Source: Chlorops oryzae
Taxonomy: Eukaryota > Arthropoda > Insecta > Diptera > Chloropidae
Assembly: GCA_020466095.1 (NCBI GenBank)
Contig: CM035807.1
Span: forward strand, 49,451,293 to 49,515,292
DNA: 64,000 bases
Reading direction: 5' to 3'
The translations under genes and the position numbers were made by a program. Below, in pieces: positions 21,696 through 32,250 of the stretch (the stretch's first letter is position 1; every line of letters starts with the position of its first letter). A model generated the notes under the pieces. The model searched no databases, had not been told where the DNA came from, and saw only the letters and a list, made by a program, of their open reading frames with translations.

Positions 21696-22097
21696 TTAAA
21701 TTCCGAAGCAAAATGATAGGTGAACCAGTGTTAATCGTAAGTTATGTGGTGGCATTCCTGGTAAATCCAGCGAATTCAAAAATTCAACAGGATAGTTTAC
21801 TGCTTCGTCAGGATTGGTAACAGCGTCGATTGATTTGAACAATATCTCATTGCCGGGCAATGACTGTTGTATTTTAAAGTTAATAGCGTCAACATCGATA
21901 TTTTTTGCAGCTAAAATAGCTCGTTCACGAAGCCACGCATGATTAAGATAATTAGCTCTTAAATCTGGAAATATGCTTTCAATCAAAGCATTTTTCGCAT
22001 TTACCATGCTGCAGAAATTTCCTGGCAATAGGGTATTTGACTGATTTTCAGAAAGTGTCTCATTTGAATCCTTATAGCTTAATATGATAGAAAGCAA
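21696..22097 (-). pseudogene. Helitron Pif1-like helicase, C-terminal fragment
   Basis: The frame encodes NYLNHAWLRERAILAAKN, then a DVDAINFKIQQ segment, then NPDEAVNYPVEFLNSLD and GMPPHNLRL. These are recognisable parts of the C-terminal half of Helitron RepHel helicases, which unwind the donor strand during rolling-circle transposition. The Walker A and B motifs at the N-terminal side of the helicase and the whole Rep domain are missing. The last residues (LTLVHLSFCFGI) leave the family sequence through a frameshift. The upstream side is cut near the hAT-type MITE at 22140. Confidence 0.88.
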
Positions 22098-22139
22098 AAT
22101 ATTTGCGGAATACGTTTAGTAAACAAAAATCTAGTGAAA

Positions 22140-22419
22140 TAGGGATGGGCATCGGTTATAAAAATATCGACATTCCGATATCAGATATCGAAGATAAAGA
22201 AATTTATAGCTCGCGATAAAAATGGCTTAAAACGGTCTGACGAAGATTTAAGCATTCAAACAGTCTATCATAATTTTCAAAGTTGCTTAAACAAAGTACT
22301 CACGATACTTTTGAAATCAATGAAATTAATTTCAAAAGATTTTTGTCAAAATTGAAAATCTGCAATAGTTATCATATAGATTATTGTTTAACACGGATAT
22401 CGAATATCACCCATCCCTA
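22140..22419. mobile_element. hAT-like MITE in the Helitron, 280 bp
   Basis: The ends are TAGGGATGGG/CCCATCCCTA, flanked by an 8-bp duplication with one mismatch (TAGTGAAA at 22132-22139, TAGTGAAG at 22420-22427). The interior is full of GATATCG-like inverted words and has no coding frame. Confidence 0.85.
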
Positions 22420-22481
22420 TAGTGAAGTGGGTGTATGTATATTTATACATATGTCAACATAACCTCAAATCATGAAGATAC

Positions 22482-22613
22482 TTACTTTACTGTTTTTACG
22501 TTTTTCAGCTCTGCACCAAAGAAATCCGTGTTATTTCTAAAGAAATGTGCTACCATAAAAGCGTCCACTTGAGGAAGGTTGTTGCTATCAGCTCGCACAA
22601 ACTTCTTTTCCAT
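22482..22613 (-). other. Probable captured first exon in the Helitron (43 codons)
   Basis: A minus-strand frame from ATG at 22613 reads MEKKFVRADSNNLPQVDAFM and continues with an FF/AEL-rich amphipathic segment to a TAA at 22482. Codon 43 runs into a consensus splice donor (AAA/GTAAGTATC), so the stop may lie in an intron and this may be exon 1 of a gene fragment captured by the Helitron. I do not recognise the domain with certainty, although the composition looks like true coding sequence. No downstream exon was found before the MITE. Confidence 0.45.
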
Positions 22614-22734
22614 TGTAAGCTGAAGTGCATGCACTCAAAGTAGAACGCTTTTGAATATTGTAAACAAAACACAGCTGTTTTTGTTTACTGGGCAATCTCG
22701 GTAAAATTATTCCCCCATCTAATTTAGGGAATAG

Positions 22735-23265
22735 GTGTTATCTATCTATCCATCTCTCTATTCATCTATCCATCTATCTATCCTTCTATCATCAATCTTT
22801 CAACCTATCAATCTGTCAATCAATCAATATTTCAATACATCTATCCATCAATCTATCAATCTGACATTCTATCAATCTGTCAATATTTCAATATATTTAT
22901 CCATAAATCTATCAATCTGTCATTCTATCAATCTATCAATCTGTCAATTTATCAATTTTTCAATCTATCAACCTATCAATATGTCAATCTATCAATCTAT
23001 CAATCTATCAATATTTCAATCTATCAATCTGTCAATCTATCAATCTGTCAATCAGTCAATCTATCAATTTCTCAATCTATCCATCTTTCAATATATTTAT
23101 CCATCAATCTATCATTCTGTCAATCTGTTAATTTATCAATCTTTCAATCTATCAACCTACCAATCTGTCAATCTTTCAATCTATCAATCTTTTAATATAT
23201 CATTCAATCAATCTATCAATCTGTCAATCAATCAATCTATCAATCTTTCTATCTATCAATTCTTA
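22735..23265. repeat. TATC/CAATC microsatellite, about 530 bp
   Basis: Imperfect runs of CTATCAATCTGTCAATC and CATCTATC make up the whole interval. They form part of the Helitron 5' half. The long plus-strand frame through it (Ile/Ser/Asn/Gln only) is a repeat artefact. Confidence 0.95.
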
Positions 23266-23472
23266 CAACTCACAAAAATGCTGATATCTCACGACACACG
23301 CACCAATGTCGCACGCGCACCAATGTCGCACACGCACCAATGTCGCATATAGCTTAAAACATTCAGGCAGACTTCACCTTTCAAATAAAAAAAACTGCAT
23401 GCAAATCGGTTCAGCCAGTGCCGAGAAAGTTCAACACAAACACATTTCGCAACATTATTTTATATATATAGA

Positions 23473-23785
23473 TTCTAGATATTTTAACCTAAGTCTGCGC
23501 TCTGCAGACGCTGATTTGTTCTTCGGGAACGGTGTCATGGGCCTGCTGACGCATGCTGATCTGTGCAGGTGTGCTTCCGGGTTTGTTGGTCGTTTTGTTC
23601 CCACGAACATTCGATTCTCATATTCGCATAATTCGCATACTCGGCGATTCTGCGTAAGGTCACCTATGATGTAACGTTGCACTTGGCACGCTTGTATGGA
23701 GGTGCGAAACGCCAGCGTGCGTTTTCGGACATCTGTTGTCGCTAGCAGTCACAATATGGGCTGCTTTACTGTTTGACTCAGAACA
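23473..23785 (-). repeat. Gypsy 3' LTR, second part
   Basis: This part continues the LTR after the Helitron and matches 36386-36697 (TCTGCGCTCT, GACGCTGATTTGTTCTTCGG, CACCTATGA, GTTTGACTCA). Confidence 0.92.
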
Positions 23786-23800
23786 TGCCTCCCCCCTTTG
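23786..23800 (-). promoter_or_regulatory. Polypurine tract of the gypsy element
   Basis: On the minus strand AAAGGGGGGAGGCA lies immediately before the 3' LTR. Such a purine run primes plus-strand DNA synthesis in LTR retrotransposons. Its position against the LTR supports the minus orientation. Confidence 0.85.
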
Positions 23801-24225
23801 AAGACGATGCCACGTCTTGGCATTCAAATGAACGGTAGAAGGTAAGGGAGTGTTTGTTATTGCTATTGAAAGGATTGCCTCAAAAGCAATCTTAGTATTT
23901 TGAGCCATCTGTTATAGGAAGATTGGCTGCTGATTGGGATCCGACAGGAAAAACTGTTGATTTGGTCCCAAAATTTAAAGTGGTTTACTGTCATGTTTTT
24001 TGTTGGTGCAACTTGTTTCTGTTCTTGATTCTTGTTTCTGGTTCTGGTAGGTAATGAACTTACGCCCTATTGGTTAATTACGAAGCTTGTGGTCAGCATG
24101 GTCAGCATCCCATCGATGTCCTCTCCTGCGTCATTCTGCTATAGATTCGATTGAGACAGTTGGGGTGTGTTTTTATTATTATTTTTGTTTTTTTTTTATA
24201 ATTATTTTTTTTCATACTTGTTCTT

Positions 24226-24367
24226 TTTTTATACCCGACACACTCTGTGTCGAGGGTATATTGCGTTTGTTGGGTTGTGTGTAACACCCAGAACCAGTCG
24301 AGATAGACTATACAAAATGTATATAGAAATGATCAGCATCACCAGGATATTCGATTTAGCCATGTCC

Positions 24368-24417
<50 letters not shown>

Positions 24418-25117
24418 ATACAGTTATCTTATCGAAGGAGTTGAGCTATCTTGACAAAATTTTGTATGCGTGCTCACAAGGACATGAGTAAGACTAAGTT
24501 CGAGAATGGACCCGATCGGACCATTTTTAGGGGTACCTCCAGTACTAGGGTCTGTTACGAAAATCACAAAAACTGCTCTAAAATCGGAGTTTTTCAAGAT
24601 ATTTTGATGAAATTTGGCATTTGAACATATTTTAGGCCAATTAATGTGATTTACAAAAATCAGAAAAATGGGCGTGGCAGAAGGGCGTTTTTCGAAAATT
24701 GTCTCCTACTCCCGAAACGCCTATGGGACTTGAACGAAAATTGGCACTTATATGTACTTCCTTTGTTACCATAAACATCCTGCCCAAAAATTTTCTGGAT
24801 TGGTTCATTATTAAGGGTACCTCCAGTACTAGGGTCTGTCACAAAAATCCGAAAACTGCCCCAAAATCTGACTTTCCAAATATTTCAATGAAACTTAGAA
24901 TTTGCGCGTATATTTAAGCCTCCGATTAGAATTCCGAAAAATTGGAAAAGTGGGCGTGGCAAAGGGGCGGTTTGCATAAAGAAATTTAAAAAAATGCGGT
25001 ATATGGGGCCCCTATGGCCTTAAACAACTCCTGATATTAAAAATTATTTGAATATGTGTGTCTGTGTCGGGTATTCTATTGTCAGGCTTGCCTGACTATA
25101 ACACCCTTACTTGTTTT
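24226..25117 (+). mobile_element. Small dispersed element with CCCGACAC hairpin start
   Basis: It starts with the hairpin CCCGACACA/TGTGTCGAGGG and the run GGTATATTGCGTTTGTTGGG. A CTGT microsatellite follows (24366-24420), then GGGCGTGGC motifs, and the end is GTCAGGCTTGCCTGAC plus TATAACACCCTTACTTG. Related copies lie at 55242-55702 and 50440-51830 (same orientation), and the tail alone at 49977-50115 and 20422 (reverse). It has no protein-coding capacity. Its ends suggest a Helitron-derived or other hairpin-ended family. It sits between pol and the 3' LTR of the gypsy element. Confidence 0.7.
24366..24420 (+). repeat. (GTCT)n microsatellite
   Basis: About thirteen uninterrupted tetranucleotide units lie inside the small dispersed element. 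Its copy at 55376-55405 has only a few units. Confidence 0.95.
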
Positions 25118-26244
25118 AATTGTGGGTTTCTCATGTTTAATTTTATTTATTATTTTTTTCCGTTCTTTTATTTTTATTATTAAATATTTTCTTTGTTTCA
25201 ACTGTCTCCCACCTGTAATTTACAAAAAATACAAAATACAAAAACTAGTCTAGGGTAGTAATCTGGATAATTATGGAGTCTATTGTTAGTTGTATTTGAG
25301 TTATTCAGTTTTAACCTAGTTTTTTGTTTTTTCTTAAAACTACTATGTTATCGAAATTTGAGTCTTTGATTGCAATTTAAATTTTTAAGTTTAGTATGAT
25401 CTACTTAAATTTCATAAATACGAACATTTTGAATTTTAAATTTTGTATGTTTAAGGTTTACATTTTTCCTCAGAATATCTTTCCATTCAAATATTTTTTT
25501 TTTTTATAATTTTGAATGATTTTAATTTCGCTTTTCTTTTCTTTGAATTTTGAATTGCAGCAAATGGGAAATTACTCCTTTTTTTATGTGAGGTGTAATG
25601 TCAAATTTTGTTTATTTAGATACTTGTTTTGTTTTTTTTTTATTTGTATATCTCCAATTATTCTCTTTTTTAATTTTTTTTCTTTTTTTTCTTACCAATC
25701 ACTCTTCGCCTCTTCTTAGTTTGGAATCTAAATTGAACTTAGGAATTTCAGCACTTTCAATTGAGTTTCCAAATTTAAGAAGAGAAATTTTACGTCTGGT
25801 ATTCATCGCGAAACCCCATCTTGGTCTTCCTGAAAAGAAAAAGAAAACATGAAATTATTCCCTACCTGCGCACCAACTATTCTCGTGTTCATGCCTTTAT
25901 TTCGGCTGTTCAAATTGAACTTGACAATTTTTAATTTTTGCTTAACTACTTTCCAACTTGACCTATTTTCCTTTTGACTGTCTTTTGGTGTTTTGTTCGA
26001 GTTCAATTATTATTTTCTTATTTTTTCCAATATTGTAATGTCAAGTGCACTATATTTAAAAAAAAATTGTGTTTGCTCATCAACATTTACTTCGCGGCTA
26101 GCTTCTACTGTTCAGAATTAAAAAAAAATTATTTTGCTTTTGTTTTGTCCTCGCTCGTTTTGATATGCGAGCACTTTTGTCTTGAACAGAAAAATGTTTA
26201 TAATCTTTTTTTTTTTAAGATATGTAATTGTCGCGTGGTGGAGC
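25118..26244. other. AT-rich, T-run-rich stretch of the gypsy element
   Basis: In the element's own (minus) direction this purine-rich DNA separates the phosphatase pseudogene from the small dispersed element. I find no envelope-like or integrase motif in any frame. Confidence 0.5.
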
Positions 26245-26892
26245 TTAATTTCTGGTAGCGCCAGTTTGAAATAGGATCGCTTCGTTTAGTACTTTAAGGG
26301 TCTGGTAACAAAATATGTATTTTGTGACATTTGGAATTGCTTGCGCCCTTTTTGTTCGTATTTTGTTTACTATTACCCGTACCTTTATGTTCTTTTTATT
26401 TTCTCTCAATTCTAAGGCGATATCTAAAGCTATGAAAACGCCTGTTCTACCTATGCCTGCAGCGCAATGAACTATCATCGGCGGCGGGTTTGTTTTATTA
26501 GTATTTGAATTCTGTTGCTGTTCTCTACTAAACTAATCTTCAAAATTTCCATAACTATTTAGCATTTGGGGTGCCTTGATCGAAACCACACCTAAATTGC
26601 CAATGGTAAATTGTTCTAGAAGTTTCTGATTTTTGATCGTATAGTTCTAACTCCGTGCAAACGAAATTTTTGTTTTCATTTTTACTGAGCGTTTTAACGC
26701 GAAATTGGGAAAATATTTTGGTGCAATTTATGTCAGCTTCCCAGTATCTAGCACACTCTCGACTTCGTGAGCATAACTATGGTATTTAAATTTTGTTCCA
26801 TACCATTTGCTAGAAGTTTTGTATGGAACTTTCGAGAGGTCCCTGCGTAGCTATATATGCCTTCGTCTTTTTGTATCCATCCATTCCAAGGA
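26245..26892 (-). pseudogene. Protein tyrosine phosphatase domain, captured, degenerate
   Basis: The minus strand runs GYKKTKAYIATQGPL, then an MVWN segment, CARYWEADINCTKIF, a TIYHWQF..GFDQGTP segment in the WPD-loop position, and finally MIVHCAAGIGRTGVFIALDI and RTKRAQAIP...YQTLKVLNEAI. These are, in order, the substrate-entry, general-acid, P-loop (HC-x5-R-T) and Q-loop regions of a classical receptor-type tyrosine phosphatase. Such enzymes remove phosphate from tyrosine using the P-loop Cys. The Trp-Pro of the WPD loop is lost and several stops and a frameshift break it, so it is a pseudogene. No intron is evident over about 190 codons, which suggests an mRNA source. It joins directly to the reverse transcriptase at the FLGM codons. 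Confidence 0.85.
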
Positions 26893-28420
26893 AAGCTTGT
26901 AACTCATTTACATTTCGGGGTGATGATATATTTTTTTTACACTTTCTACCTTTAGTGGATCTGGCAGCACACCTGATTCCGAACATTTATGCTCTAAATA
27001 TATAACTTCTTTTTTTTTTAAATTGACATTTTTCTGTTGAAGCTTTAAACTGTTATGTCTTAAGACTTCAAAAACCTTACAAAATCTTTCTTCATGCTCT
27101 TCAAAATTCCTAGCGTAAATAACAATATCATCAAGATAAACAAAAGAATCAATTCCCTGCAAACCAGTGAGAATGCTATTAATTATACGTTGAAATGTTG
27201 CAGGCGCTCCCGGGAGCCCAAAAGGCATTCTGGTAAATTTAAAATGTCCCATTCCCGTTCTAAATGATGTTTTCTCTTTATATTTTTCTTCGATTAGCAC
27301 TTGATGGTATCCGCTAGCTAAATCTAAAGTTGAAAAATACTTACTGCAACCCAACTGATCGAGAATTTCATCTATTCTAGGAATTGGAAAAACTTGTTTA
27401 ATGGTAATATCGTTCAATTTTCAGAAATCTACCACAAGTCGCCATTTCTTTTTCCCATCGGCACCCGTTTTTTTTGGTACTAACAATATTGGAGAATTCC
27501 AGGGTGACTTGCTTGGAGAAATAATGCCATCTTTGAGCATTTTATCAACCTGTTAGGTTATTTCTGTTTAATGCAACTCTGGTAGTCTATATTGCCTAAT
27601 ATTAACTGGTGGCTGCCCTGGCTCTGTTGAAAATTCGTGTTTAAGAACTGTCGTATATGAAAGCTCAAGTGAAAAATATCAGAATATTCTCGGAATATGC
27701 TCTTAATAGATTTTAACTCTTCTTCGTTTAAATTATTATCTAAACGTACTGTTTACATGATCAATTGAAAACGATCATTTATTTTATAATCCTTTTTGAT
27801 AAAATTTATCCCTGTTTTCCCTAACTCTTTATAATCTCTACGTTGAGTGTCATTTACCTCCTTTAGCTGTCCAAATTTTACATTTTTTTTTGCTTGCATT
27901 CAGAATTGGTACAAATCCCTTTTCATTTTTAACTCTTGTTATTACGTTTCCAACGTATACTCCTTGCAAAATTTCTTGCTTATGTACTACTATATCTCCT
28001 GATTCGATATTAACTTTTATGGGAATGACTTTTGAAGTTCTAGCGTTTATAGTAATTGACTCAACTACGCATATCCTTCTAGTCGCTTGCTCTGAACAAA
28101 GTGGTAATCTTGCGATTTCCTTGTAATTTACAAAAAATTAAATCGTCTTATTTACTCTATTCGTAACCGAATCCACAGTTCATCTCTACCCAAAAGTCCG
28201 TCTGCTGGTATTTTGCTACCAAATGGAAGTACGTGCATATTAAAATTTAATGCTTTGTTATCTTGGTGAGATATCCTTACAGCTCCCTCTGTACTAATAT
28301 TACCACAAAATGCTCCCCCTTATTGCTTAACCTCTGACCTGTCAACTTCAACTTTTTCCTTTAAGACATCAGATTTGAGCAAACTAGTGTCTGCCCCTGT
28401 ATCGATAAGCAGAGTTATTT
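26893..28420 (-). pseudogene. Gypsy pol: protease and reverse transcriptase, broken
   Basis: The protease motif LLIDTGADTSLL lies near 28385-28420, followed by a flap-like segment and a GLLGRDE motif. The reverse transcriptase begins near 27560 (SPSKSPWNSPILLVPKK) and has RLVVDF near 27430, FSTLDLASGYHQV (first catalytic Asp), FKFTRMPFGLPGAPATFQR, and the catalytic FVYLDDIVIYA near 27130. It closes with a thumb segment and VNELQAFLGM, where RNase H should soon follow. Instead the sequence becomes tyrosine phosphatase. Stops occur in the protease (at least two), at VVDF*KLND, and a frameshift lies just before VNELQ. RNase H and integrase are absent. Confidence 0.92.
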
Positions 28421-29982
28421 TATCATTTTTAGCTTGTCCACACTGAAATATAATACTATAAATGTATCATCTGATCGACATCCCTCATCTATGGTTAAAG
28501 AATTTGTTGAACTGCCAAAGTTCTTTTCTTTTGGGTCTTTGAGCAGCCTTTTCTTCTTATTTGACTCTGACTTACTAAATTTCCTATTTAAATGTAATTC
28601 TATTTTTTTTCTTTCTAAAACAACCAAACCCTTTGAATACGACTCTTGTAGACTAGTACACAAAATAATCAACATACTTAATAGTATGATCCATCCTTTG
28701 GTGAAAAATTGCTTTACGCATGAATCACTAAAATATGATATTTCATAAACATCTCTTGGATAGGTTACTCAACTGCTTGCTCAGAAAAGGTAACCTTCTT
28801 ATTTTTTTCATTTTGTTTTCTAAAGAAACATATAGGCTTGCTTAGCCAAACGTATGTTTTTTCATTCTCTTTCATTTGCTCACTGCTACAAAGTGGCTGA
28901 CTTTTGTTTATTTTAATAGTCGAGTCTTCGACTTCAATTCTATTTATATCCAGTTCCAATAGCGACTGTGACTGACAAGATTAGTTTGATTTTTCCTCTG
29001 TGCTACTTTTCATATTTTTAAATTCTTTTTCCTTTAGTTCAATTTTCTGCACATTGCCGCCATCGGGTACTGGAATAGGCCTTAATTTTACTAATCTATT
29101 ATCGGTTTTCCGGTCTACTGGCCTTGACCGGACCGCGTATAGTTTCCCTGACTCTGAGGAATTGCTGACGGACAATTTGGTGAAATATGCCCAAACTGCT
29201 GACATTTGTAGCACTGTCTATTATCAACTCAAAGAGCCCCTTGACCACTTTTGGGTACATTTTGACGGTCGTTAAACCTGCCTTGCCCACTATTGTCGTA
29301 CGTTTTAGTGTTTCGGTTTTGTGTTTGATCGCAATTCTCTCTACTAGGATTCGATGCTGGAAAATTGACTTCATACTGCAAAATTTGTTAGCATAGAAAT
29401 GTCCTGATTTTTGGCAAAAACTACAAATGCTATCCTCTTTGAGCAAATCTTCTACTAAATTGATTTCGTTTACTTTGCATCCTATTCTTGACTGGATTCT
29501 TTCGACAAAGTATACTAACTGACCAATGGAATCGTTTTCCCTTCCGGCTAACATTTGCTCTAATGATCGATCTCGCAATCCTTTAATAAATGCATTGACC
29601 CCAAGATCCTTAAAACATACCTCCATGTTATCTAATCCATAGGTTTCGTTTACGAATTCATTTGCTTCTTTTAATAATTCCTCTATTCTGCTACCAAAAA
29701 GGAACACTGGCTCATTTGAGCCTTGCCTAAAGTTGTCTAAATCTGCCCTTATTTGGTCTAAAGTCCTTGCTTTAGCATAATTTTGTTTTATAAGCTCGCA
29801 AAATTCTTCTATTGCCGAAAATTTCTTCTCCCCAACCCGCTTATGCGCCTTTCCAAATAATCTCAGCTTTATGCATTCTATAGCGAGCTCCGTGTCCCCA
29901 GGTGAGACTTCTTTCTTCAACAATTGACGCCCTTGTATAAATTTATCCACTTCTATTTTAAGCTCTGGACACGATGTACATA
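28421..29982 (-). pseudogene. Gypsy gag, C-terminal part (copy 1)
   Basis: The long frame from 29980 reads CTSCPELKIEVDKFIQGRQL, then a helical capsid-like stretch (NDSIGQLV..VERIQSRIG), then CSFCQKSGHFYANKFC. A second, canonical zinc knuckle CYKCQQFGHISPNC lies in another frame near 29190-29235, so a frameshift separates the two. The region after it (to about 28430) is Lys/Glu-rich linker leading to protease. Gag forms the particle and the knuckles bind RNA. The ATG at 30004 is not native: it lies in the inserted element's TIR. Copy 2 (44220-45178) is very similar. Confidence 0.88.
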
Positions 29983-30529
29983 CAAGTGTCTTCAATGAGA
30001 ACATTAGTCAGCGAAATGAAAAAGATAGTGGACAATAGACTGTTTCTTATTTTGAAAAATTTGATCGATTTCAAACCGCCGGGCGGAAAATGTTTCCATT
30101 TGGCATAAAACTGAATGGTTTCAAATTTGGCGCCGATCGGAGGTGGTTTGATGGGCGCGTTAGGGCTCTGAAATATGAAAAAGAAATTTAACAGATCGAA
30201 AAATGGGTATGGTATAAAAAAATTAAATTTTCGATTTAAATGCCGAAGACCACAATGTTTGCCCAAATTTTTAAGACATTAATTATTAAAATCCGTTAAC
30301 GTTATCTATTCTTAATTTTACAATTAAAACGCAAAAAAATTGTACTACCTTATATGCAACAGTTTGTTAAATACGCAGAAAACCGATAAGTGGCAACGCT
30401 GATGAAACCAACAAAACAGCTGTGCGCATTGAAATTAATAACAAAGGCGTGCGCAGGAATTTGATCAGGGTAATGAGAAATTTGCAACTGTGTTAAATCC
30501 TGCATTTAGAGTTTTAAATTTATGTATAT

Positions 30530-31572
30530 GGGGCAAAACACGTCAAGTGTACCACCGGCAAAATTTTTTCTCCCCGATTTGGATGAAACTTGGTACAGTT
30601 GTTAAGATGTAAGAGTACGTTAAATGTGCAAAAAAAAGAGTAAATTTTAATCACAGGCTGCCGAGATACAGGTTGTCAAAGATTAGATTTTTGCTTCGAA
30701 GAACATATTTCATTGAATTACAATGGGGCTAGAATCGCCTCGCTTCAAAAATTTTTCGAATGTTTCTTTAAAAAAAATGTTCTGAACTTTTCGAAAACAA
30801 TACTTAAAAAATTTTTCGATAACGGTAAATGAGAAAATTTTGGCATTTTAGTTTTATTTCTTGATTTTCTAGGAGAGACGTCATATTTTTTATTTTTTAA
30901 TTTTGAAAAAAAGCTTAGTTCTTCCCTTTTAAAATGATGCATAAATCAGAATGGGCGGACCATGATTAGTGGTCCAAATACACCTTTGAAGATGCTTACC
31001 TGGCATATTTCCCTCAATAACCACTAAGCGAGCGCATAATTGTCAAGCGCAATCGTTGCGTTCTGTTTTGATATAGCGCTCGCTTAGTGGTTATTGAGGA
31101 AAATATGCTAGGTAAGCATATTCAAAGGTGTATTTGGACCACTAATCATGGTCCGCCCATTCTGATTTATACAACATTTTAAAGGGGAAGAACTAAGCTT
31201 TATTTCAAAATTAAAAAATTGACGTCTCTCCTAGAAAATCAAGAAATAAAACTAAAATGCCAAATTTTTCTCATTTACCGTTATCGAAAAATTTTTTAAG
31301 TATTGTTTTCGAAAAGTTCAGAACATTTTTTTTAAAGAAACATTCGAAAAATTTTTGAAGCGAGGCGATTCTAGCCCCATTGTAATTCAATGAAATATGT
31401 TCTTCGAAGCAAAAATCTAAACTTTGACACCCTCTATCTCGGCAACCTGTGATTAAAATTTACTCTTTTTTTGCACATTTAACGTACTCTTACATCTTAA
31501 CAACTGTACCAAGTTTCATCCAAATCGGGGAGAAAAAATTTTGCCGGTGGTACACTTGACGTGTTTTGCCCC
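30530..31572. mobile_element. Near-perfect 1.04-kb palindrome (foldback element)
   Basis: The two arms (30530 to about 31025 and about 31077 to 31572) are almost exact reverse complements around a loop of about 50 bp. The ends are GGGGCAAAACACGTCAAGTG and its complement, with ATAT on both sides (30526-30529, 31573-31576). The second gypsy copy lacks it, which confirms it as an insertion. No coding frame is present. Transcripts through it would form a hairpin of about 490 bp. Confidence 0.92.
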
Positions 31573-31784
31573 ATATGTCGAGCACGTGTAAAAATGTGAT
31601 GGAAAAACTAATTTGTGAGACAATACAAAAACTTAAATTTTATCGAAATTTGCACAATCAGTCTTTATTCAGGGGTAGGAAACTGCCCTTAGTGGTCCCT
31701 CTTGCGGACGCCATATCAATCCATATGACGCAATCTGTTTACGTTTTGCTGTCGTCGAGCAAAAGTAAATATAAGTGAGATTAA

Positions 31785-32250
31785 GAGCCAATTTCACCAA
31801 GCATACTTAAGTAAAAATCGTCGTTTAAGTACAGATTTTCATTTTCATCAACCTAAATGGCAAGTCGAACTTAAGTGATCCATATCGGGCACTTAAGTAG
31901 AGTTTATGCAACTCTGTGTTGTTGTAATGGAAACAGCTGATTTAAAAAGAAAACTATTTATGTATATGGAAACTTGTTTTATTTATCATGTCCATAGCTC
32001 TTGCGTTAACTTTATCAGTTTGTTTGCACTCAATTATAGACTTCTTGCTTTGAACGCACGTGCGGGACTCCATGTCTTATTTATTTATATTTTAAATCAG
32101 CTGATTACGACGGTGTTGCACTAAAAATAAAAGTTGCTGCCGTACTTCCGCGTAACTAAATTTTTTATTTGATGAAACGGGCTGAAACTTAAATGCGTAC
32201 TTAAGTGCCAATCGGTACTTAAACTTAAATGCCTTTGGTGAAATTGGCTC
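31785..32250. mobile_element. Harbinger-type MITE, 466 bp
   Basis: The TIRs start GAGCCAATTTCACCAA and the flanks are TAA on both sides (31782-31784, 32251-32253). The second gypsy copy has the uninterrupted target. The terminus resembles that of the Harbinger at 9024-14377 (GGGCCAATATTACCAAGCAT), and subterminal ACTTAAG words recur. No transposase. Confidence 0.9.

Larger units (their letters stand above)
21045..23472 (-). mobile_element. Helitron inserted in the gypsy 3' LTR
   Basis: Read on the minus strand it begins TCTATATATATA and ends CTAG, and sits precisely between an A and a T of the LTR with no duplication: the textbook Helitron arrangement. Next to the 3' end is the hairpin with stems GGCTCG/CGAGCC (21058-21075). 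The interior holds a Pif1-type helicase fragment, a donor-bounded exon, a hAT-type MITE and a long TATC/CATC microsatellite. A roughly 45-bp module (GGTAAAATTATTCCCC...) occurs at 21484 and 22690, each followed by the microsatellite. No Rep nuclease domain is visible, so it is non-autonomous or decayed. Confidence 0.93.
20832..23785 (-). repeat. Gypsy 3' LTR, split by Helitron
   Basis: The LTR consists of 20832-21044 plus 23473-23785 (526 bp), matching 36163-36697. On the plus strand it begins TGTTGTGCGGATTTTTCCG and ends TTTGACTCAGAACA. The two LTRs differ by scattered substitutions and small indels, indicating an old insertion. Confidence 0.92.

Noticed and set aside
22735..23265. CRISPR-like array
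   Set aside because: Units are a simple microsatellite without unique spacers, in a eukaryotic transposon.
22735..23352. Long plus-strand open frame of Ile/Ser/Asn/Gln
   Set aside because: It is the translation of a TATC/CAATC microsatellite; no protein family looks like this and the frame ends with the repeat.
25118..26244. Possible envelope gene between pol and the 3' LTR
   Set aside because: No signal peptide, furin-like site or fusion-peptide pattern was seen, and frames are short and T-run derived. An errantivirus-type env cannot be supported.
29099..30004. ATG at 30004 as the start of the gypsy gag C-part
   Set aside because: The first ten codons are the inserted element's TIR; the native frame enters from the N-terminal half across the TA site.
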